A DNA stretch of 64,000 nucleotides from Trema orientale (Eukaryota; Streptophyta; Magnoliopsida; Rosales; Cannabaceae). A program made the translations under genes and the position numbers. The stretch is taken from contig JXTC01000014.1 in the NCBI GenBank assembly GCA_002914845.1, positions 1,777,476 through 1,841,475 of the forward strand, written 5' to 3'. Below the pieces are notes generated by a model. It saw only the letters and a list, made by a program, of their open reading frames with translations. It searched no databases and was not told the DNA's origin. Shown in pieces: positions 57,684-64,000 of the stretch; positions within the stretch are counted from its first letter, which is position 1, and each line of letters opens with the position of its first letter.

Positions 57684-58739
57684 CTAAGGCCATCTTCAAT
57701 CACGAGGCCATCTTCAATCACGAACTCTATTTTGCAACAACCCAAACTCTAAAATACAATAATTTTACTCTATATTTTTTTTTTCCATCTCTAACTCATT
57801 ACTCCAAATACTACACCAAAAAGAATATTCTTTACAACAAAAAAAGTATTCTCTATCTTTTACCCAAATCTCTTTTTTAACCCTCAACTTTCTATGGATA
57901 TTTTATTTAATTAATTACTTCACTAATATACTTATATTAACTATATATTTTTAATTATATGTAATTGTAATTTCGTGTTCTCTGTTTTTATCTACTAAGT
58001 TGTAACGGAAGTTGTGTTTTGTTAAATTTAATTGAATGTTTGATTAATTTATTAATTTTTAAGCATTATATACACATTTTTAATGATTTTTGAATATGTA
58101 ACATTTTTTTATCAACAAGTTAAAACTATTAAATTAATTAATATTTGTCTCAATTAACTCAAGCAATTAATCTAAAATTATTGATATTAATTAAAATACT
58201 TTAAATGTAAAATAGGTCCAAGGATATTGTGGAAATTAAACATTTAAAAAAAGGGGTATTTTCAAAAATTTGACAAAAAGGGAAAAAGAAAAAAAAAAGC
58301 CACATCAACGGCTTTTGTACAGTGCCACGCTGTATTTAGCGCGGCATTGTAGCTACACGACAAAATGCCACAGGTTTTGCTGCTCGGTTGGAGGGTTTCA
58401 TTTACTCCAAATCTGGCAATTACTCCATTTTGCCAACAGATTAGAGTTGCTCTAAGATAATAAATGGGTTGCTTCATGGTTTGGTCTATTTATACTATAT
58501 TAAATTGAAGGCATCCTTTTTCTTTAAAAAAAAATGGTAATTGGATAGTAGAATAATAATAATAGTTGATAGGAAGATAAATAATAAATAAATAAAAGTA
58601 ATATTTAAATACAAAATAATATGTTTTAACATAAATAAGTCTTGCGCAACCCCAAAAGTTAATGCTAAATTAAGCATTTAAATATTATAGCATGTTAAAT
58701 TTAGCATTAAGATACACTGTGCATTGAAGACGGTCTAAG
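57684..58739. mobile_element. About 1-kb MITE-like element with (C)TAAGGCCATCTTCAAT ends
   Basis: The left end CTAAGGCCATCTTCAAT pairs with the inverted right end (CTTAGACCGTCTTCAATGC on the minus strand). The left end is partly duplicated (GGCCATCTTCAATCACGA, twice in tandem at 57688-57723). A second inverted pair lies inside: CACGAACTCTATTTTGCAAC on the left, and AGATTAGAGTTGCTCTAAGA near 58438-58457, followed by an outer tail. This suggests two related elements, one within the other. Non-coding. Confidence 0.65.
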
Positions 58740-60385
58740 AGCAAGAAATATTTTAATCGGAGGGGATTAGACAATAAAAGTGGACGGAAAAATTATATAA
58801 AATAGCCATTTTTTGTAGCATATTTACCTAGATGGGTGTTTTTATGTATAATAGGCACACACAAAAACAGATATACATTTTTTTTGGGAAATAAACATAT
58901 ATAAATTTATACTATGGGTATATATATTTATATTATAAATGCATACTTAAATGGATAAGCATAAAAAAAAGGTATGTATCCGAATTTGTTAGTTTAGTTT
59001 AAAAAAAAAAAAAAAAAAAAAGAGAAAGGAAGAAGAATTATTGGGTCCAATTTTCGCAAAGTTGACATAGTAGAAGATATGATCTTCAGGACGCAACATA
59101 TTAGCACTCAGCAAGGGCTCCCTTGCGCGTATCTAAGCGGGTGCGTTTAGAGGTGATTTCTTACATCTCTATCCTATATTTATTTGATTTTGTTTATCTG
59201 CAAGTAAATAACATATACGTAGCATTTTTATTTCTTCCATTTGAACAAGAAATTTTTTCTTATTATTGCTTTCACTTCTTACAGAATTAATATTTTTCAT
59301 ATGGTACGGCAGATTTTATTAAACAAAATTATGGTCCCAAAAATTTCAAAATAACGAACATTACAATGAATGTCTCAACAACTGTCTTTCCACATCTCAG
59401 TAATTTCATGCAGTTTTGAAGAGGAAATTTTCTCCATACCTTGATTTCAAAAAATTTGTCAGAGTTACTCGATGCAATGTCTCAAATTTTCTTCTTTTTC
59501 TAGGTCTAGTGACATTTTTAAGTTAAAAGGACAAGCTTGTGATGTCATAAAGTAGTTCTGCTACAAGATCCAGCTTTTTCTCAAATAAATGTTGGAATGG
59601 GTAAAGCCTCATCCTTGAATTTAGATTACGTTGTATTACTCCAAATAATAACAAACTGTCAATACGTTTCTCATACTTCTATTAGCACAAATGCCCCCCT
59701 CATCATTCATCAGATTGGAACGAATACTACCTTGGTCTTTATTGGAATACCACAAATGGTCCTTAATTATTGTTATAATTATTATCATTATTTGGTGGGT
59801 TTTCTAATGGTATTTTAGACATTTTCATGTGTTTGTAATATCTTAAAAACCATTCAAATGTTACATACGTAGCAAAAATTCTATTTTCAAAGATTTAATG
59901 CAAACAAAAACAAAATTATTGCCTCAGTTGATCATCAAAAAACAAGGAACAATTAGTAAATGAACATTTTCCCTGGTCAGAGAAGAACTCTTATGATATT
60001 ATAAAAAGAGCTAAAAAGAAGATATTCAAATTTTCCAAATGGAAACAAAATAAATTCCAGGACATATGATTCCACAAAATGGCTCCGATCAAAATTTAAG
60101 TTATCATTTCCTCAACCAAAAGTTCGTTTTGACAACTAGAAGCAATGTAATCCTATGCCAAAGTTAAAACTCGTGGGAAAGCAAATCCAATATGGATATC
60201 TATGAATGTACTTCCTTAAAAGTTCAACCTAACTGAAACAACTGGCAAAATAGCAACATAATAGTCAAGCATGACAGAATAGGAAGAAAAAAGTATACAA
60301 GTGTACCAAAAATGGAGATGAATCAGGACCACAAAAAATGAGAAGTAAGGCAATCAATTCATCGGACAAGAATCTGTGAAATCAT
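58740..60385. other. Intergenic and 3' flank of the Rab gene
   Basis: AT-rich, with an A-run near 59000-59022. No gene is supported on either strand. The part near 60385 should include the Rab 3' UTR. Confidence 0.55.
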
Positions 60386-63300
60386 TCAACAAGCACAACC
60401 ACCTCTTTGCTCAGACTCTGGAACGGCCTCAGGTATGCCCTGGAAATAACTGCAGAAAATAAAAAATTTTAACGATCAAAAGTGAAGGCCAAATGGATCG
60501 CGTTCATATCTCATTAACAGCTTTATAGTTGAATAAATTTTGAAAGGCAAAAAGAAGAAGCTGCAGGATGCATTTGTCAAAATTATTTCGAAAAATTGTA
60601 TTAAGCATAATCATGTAAATGCAACATCTACGTTGGCGCATTTCAGAAATATGGCGGCAGTAGACTATCATATAACTATTTTCCCTTTTCTAACTTTTAA
60701 CCAGAGAAATTAGATTGCAGTAGCACTCAAAATGATACTGCAAGTCACTACTTTTAACCAAACCCGGTTGTTGACATCACAAGGAAACTAAATCAATTCT
60801 TCACCTTTTAGACAACAATTTTGCTATGCATACAAACTTTTTCAACAATTTTGTACATCGCTATAAAATTCATAATATCAAGTTGTTTGCTGCTAAATGT
60901 CAAACTTCCCCCTACTTATTTTGAGACAGGTATATGATGTAACAGGGTAGAAGAAGGATAGAGGAAGACTGAAAAAGAATAGAAAGCTGTAAGTAACGAG
61001 TGAGGAGGAAGAAAAGAATTGAAGAATTAGGGGGAGGAAGACGAACCCAAGAGAAGGAAGTTCCTAGTCCGATAACTAACAATCCAAATCTAAAATGTTC
61101 AACATAACAAATCATGTCTATACATACATAGGCAACATAGGAAAGTTGAAACACTAATGGAAAAGAAAAGACTAAATAACATACCTATCACCCTAACTGA
61201 TCGGGGAAGTCAAGTCTCCTAGCTAACATCCATAATCATTCACATCCTACACTAAGCTAATACATAGCTCTAATCCAAAGCTATCACATGTAATCATGTC
61301 CCAGGAAAATAAAGATATCAGCAACTCTAAGAGGCCAACATTGCAAATTATTATCCAATGTAACAAAGCAAAGATCTAATTTAAACAAATCTCTTGAGAC
61401 AAAAATTAAAATCAAAACTAGGAAAAGAACTTTACATTGATTTTCATTTATGTAGTAGTTTACAAGATGACCACCAGAAAACAATTCATCTACGCAAAAC
61501 ACTAAAGGCAAATTTACTAATCCCTAACTAAAAGCAATGGAATAGGAAAGGCTCTATTAAGAAAGAAGAAATAAAGAAGGTAATAATTAATTCCTAATTT
61601 TAGTCTAGTCTCTTAACTTTGTAAGTAAATACATTGATGAAGGCGGAAGAGAAACACTCCACCTATTTCTTCCCTATTACTAATAAATTACATGTAAACA
61701 TGTCATAAACATATGAAATAGACTTTTTAAATCCACATACACGAGCAGAATTCCAACATACCACAATACACGAACATTTTAGGTTAACCCTTTTGGGGGA
61801 GAACTTGATAGTGTCTCCTAACTTTTCAGTACTTTCCCTAACAGAAAGGCCAGGATATAAACAACTAGATTTTTTACGATTAATCGCTATTGGGGGCATG
61901 TTTCAACTTCCACATCAAGCATATGTGACAAGACATTTTCTATTTACAAGGACAAAATTAATATTGTAGTAGGCATCTTTTGGGTGAGGACTCGAGTTGT
62001 CAGCTTATCTCTACTTATACCACTTTCCCACCACATAGTGGCACTACAATATTACCTACAGAATCACAAGATTAGCTACAAAGAACACATACTACCAGCA
62101 TAATTCATGACATATTCTTAAAGATTCTCTTAAGTAAGAATAGCCAAAGCGCTTCATTAAGGAACAAAGAGAAATTTAGCATGGAACCAAGCATATTGAC
62201 CATGTACAAACAACAATCATGAAGTCAGAAGATAATACAAAGTACAATCAACAAGAACAATAGTATTAAGAATCCCATTCCCATGTCTTCCCACAAGCCT
62301 TAAGGCTGAAAAGCCATTCTTTTGATTCCTATATGTAGCAAGACGATGTCATGCAAAAGAAAAAAGAACAACAAACTGGTGTAAAACAAGGGGAAAGTAA
62401 AAAAGAAAATGAAAAAATAATAAATGGACTAGTTATACATTCCTTACAAAGTTTTAGAGGCTAAAGATAATACATAATCATCACAATATCTCCTTGCACA
62501 ATTGCAGAACACACATGATACAAGCACATATGTTATTGTTGTGCAAACTATTGCAGGGATACGGAAACCACATTGATGCACAGAAACTAGGAGATTTCTT
62601 CAATATCAACCACACAAAAATGATAGTTTTCCTTTTTGCTTGGAGCAAAAGTAAGATAATTCACCATTAGTGAGTCCCTATTTGATCTTTATGGACACAA
62701 ACGCATTATTACTCTTTTTGCTACAATTAAAATATTTATAAGATTTCCACTAAATCATTAAAAAGACTTTACAGCACATATGCAAATTGCCATGCCAGAA
62801 TTTGAAAGGCGACTCTACTAGTAAAGTAGTAACATACCAAGAAAAGGGATGAATAACATCAAATAGCATTTATCTAGTCCGAACTGTCTTTAAAATTCAT
62901 AGCACCATTTCCAAAATTTGCATATGGCTAATGGTCCAATTGATACACAGATTTCTAGTTCTAGCATTAGTGTGCTCGTGTGCTAGTAGATGTATAAAAT
63001 ACTGCCTCCAAAATTGATCGGGATCATAGTTTCCAAAGTCAAAATATCATGTTTCTTAATTGGGTGCCAATAGCAGCAAAAAACACAGAAATTTGTTATG
63101 GACCTAAAGGTCGACTTGAGCTTCTGCAGTCACCATGGAGTGCCCATTAAGCTTCTCTTCTTTTCCTTTTTTTTTTTTTCCTTTTTTTATTCATATTTTC
63201 ATCATTCTAGAACTTTTTTCTACTCTATTTGAATGTGACTAACTGTTAAACGGAGTGAAAAATGTCGCTCTGAAGGCCCACTTACATGTCCTGTTCATTC

Positions 63301-63579
63301 TCATTGGCTAAAGCGGTCTTTGCAATACATAAGAATGCAGCATCCACGTTGTAATCTTCTTTGGCTGATGTCTCAAAGTAAGGTATGTTCCCCTTTGAAG
63401 CACACCAGTCCTTCGCTTTCTTCTCAGAAACCTGTGTAAACAATAATTAGACTGGTATTGCAAAGATACTTAGACAGAATAAAAACTGCATATCTTACCA
63501 CTCTACTATTACCACCATCAATATCGATCTTGTTTCCGAGCAATATAAATGGAAATGTCCCGGGGCCTTGAGGGTTGGC
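60386..63579 (-). CDS. Rab7-type small GTPase (RABG class), 3' part only
   Basis: Three exons of a minus-strand gene that begins beyond the window: 63499-63579, 63286-63431 and 60386-60449, giving the last 96 residues in consistent phase. The first carries the guanine-specificity motif GNKID inside [19 protein letters not shown]. The second has [20 protein letters not shown] and TSAK ([11 protein letters not shown]), then [16 protein letters not shown]. The last ends YFQGIPEAV...QRGGCAC with a C-terminal CAC, expected to be doubly geranylgeranylated for membrane anchoring. The EQDIYFQGIP tail is like the RABG2/RABG1 branch rather than RABG3. Rab7-class proteins act in traffic to the vacuole at the late endosome and tonoplast. 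The P-loop and switch regions are not in the window. The intron before the last exon is about 2.8 kb. Confidence 0.93.
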
Positions 63580-64000
63580 CTAAGATATGATAAAAATAGA
63601 AACAATATGAGCATTCCAAACAAAGAGATTAGCATCTAAGCATCTCTAAGAAATAAGAGTGCAAAATAACTCCAAGAAACTTCTGAATGACCATTAACAT
63701 GCAATAAACAAATATTTGAACTCTAAATTGCCATTAAAAGGAAAGAAAGTAAATGGAAAATCAGCAATAAAAACAGCCAAAGTGATTAGGGAGGGTGAAA
63801 CACTTCATTATATCAGTTGACTATATGAATAATCCGTATGTCCGCATGTGTATCTGATGTAGGATAAGATGAGAATTTAGAAAAAGAATAGGTAGAAGAG
63901 CAAGAGGTGATAGAATTTAGGCAGAAATAGATGAACTGGTAGAAAAGCAATAGAGAATCAAGATAAGAACTCAAAGAGGAGAAGAAGCATAGAAGAGAAA
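63580..64000 (-). other. Intron of the Rab7-type gene
   Basis: From the acceptor at 63580-63581 to the window edge the sequence is intronic. I find no reading that matches the switch II/DTAGQE region, so the preceding exon lies outside. Confidence 0.75.

Noticed and set aside
1-64000. CRISPR arrays, bacterial operons, tRNA or rRNA genes
   Set aside because: Searched by eye on both strands; no array of direct repeats with unique spacers, no tRNA B-box/cloverleaf, and no rRNA sequence were seen. Short tRNA-like matches can be missed by eye.

Overview
This window is nuclear DNA of a flowering plant, most likely a eudicot. The evidence is AT-rich intergenic sequence, GT-AG introns, plant-type housekeeping genes, dense miniature inverted-repeat transposons (MITEs) and decayed LTR and LINE elements. 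I cannot name the species. There is one 35-base assembly gap at 50089-50123.

Left third (1-20 kb): two multi-exon genes on the minus strand. The first is the beta subunit of F-actin capping protein (8 coding exons, 1253-5011). The second is a tRNA pseudouridine 38/39 synthase of the PUS3/DEG1 type (15 coding exons, 11655-19984). Every splice phase closes in both models. They are separated by about 6.6 kb of intergenic sequence carrying three MITEs, one of them a hAT element with a perfect 8-bp target-site duplication.

Middle third (20-46 kb): repeat-rich. Two intronless RING-H2 ubiquitin-ligase genes (25395-26156 and 43164-44000) are paralogues. They sit in a larger duplicated segment (about 21.9-26.3 kb and 41.9-44.1 kb), and a third copy holds only the distal upstream part (45.86-46.17 kb). 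Between them lie two long LTR-like repeats around a Ty3 integrase remnant, a decayed Ty3 gag start, tandem LINE RNase H-like remnants, several foldback elements, a degenerate tandem array, and a duplicated 5' flank broken by a solo LTR. A receptor-like-protein LRR pseudogene follows the second RING gene.

Right third (46-64 kb): a small minus-strand gene of unrecognised family (four coding exons, the first only the ATG), preceded on its left by two minisatellites. Next come the gap, an inverted duplication matching 38.5-42.5 kb, and a large terminal-inverted-repeat element. Two MITEs stand directly in front of a two-exon gene for a 205-residue protein with predicted C-terminal membrane segments. 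The window ends with the last three exons of a Rab7-type (RABG) small GTPase that continues past 64 kb.

The genes do not form a pathway. They act separately in actin dynamics, tRNA modification, ubiquitination and late-endosome/vacuole traffic. What stands out is the repeated local duplication of gene flanks and the structural inconsistency around the gap, not a new multi-gene system.
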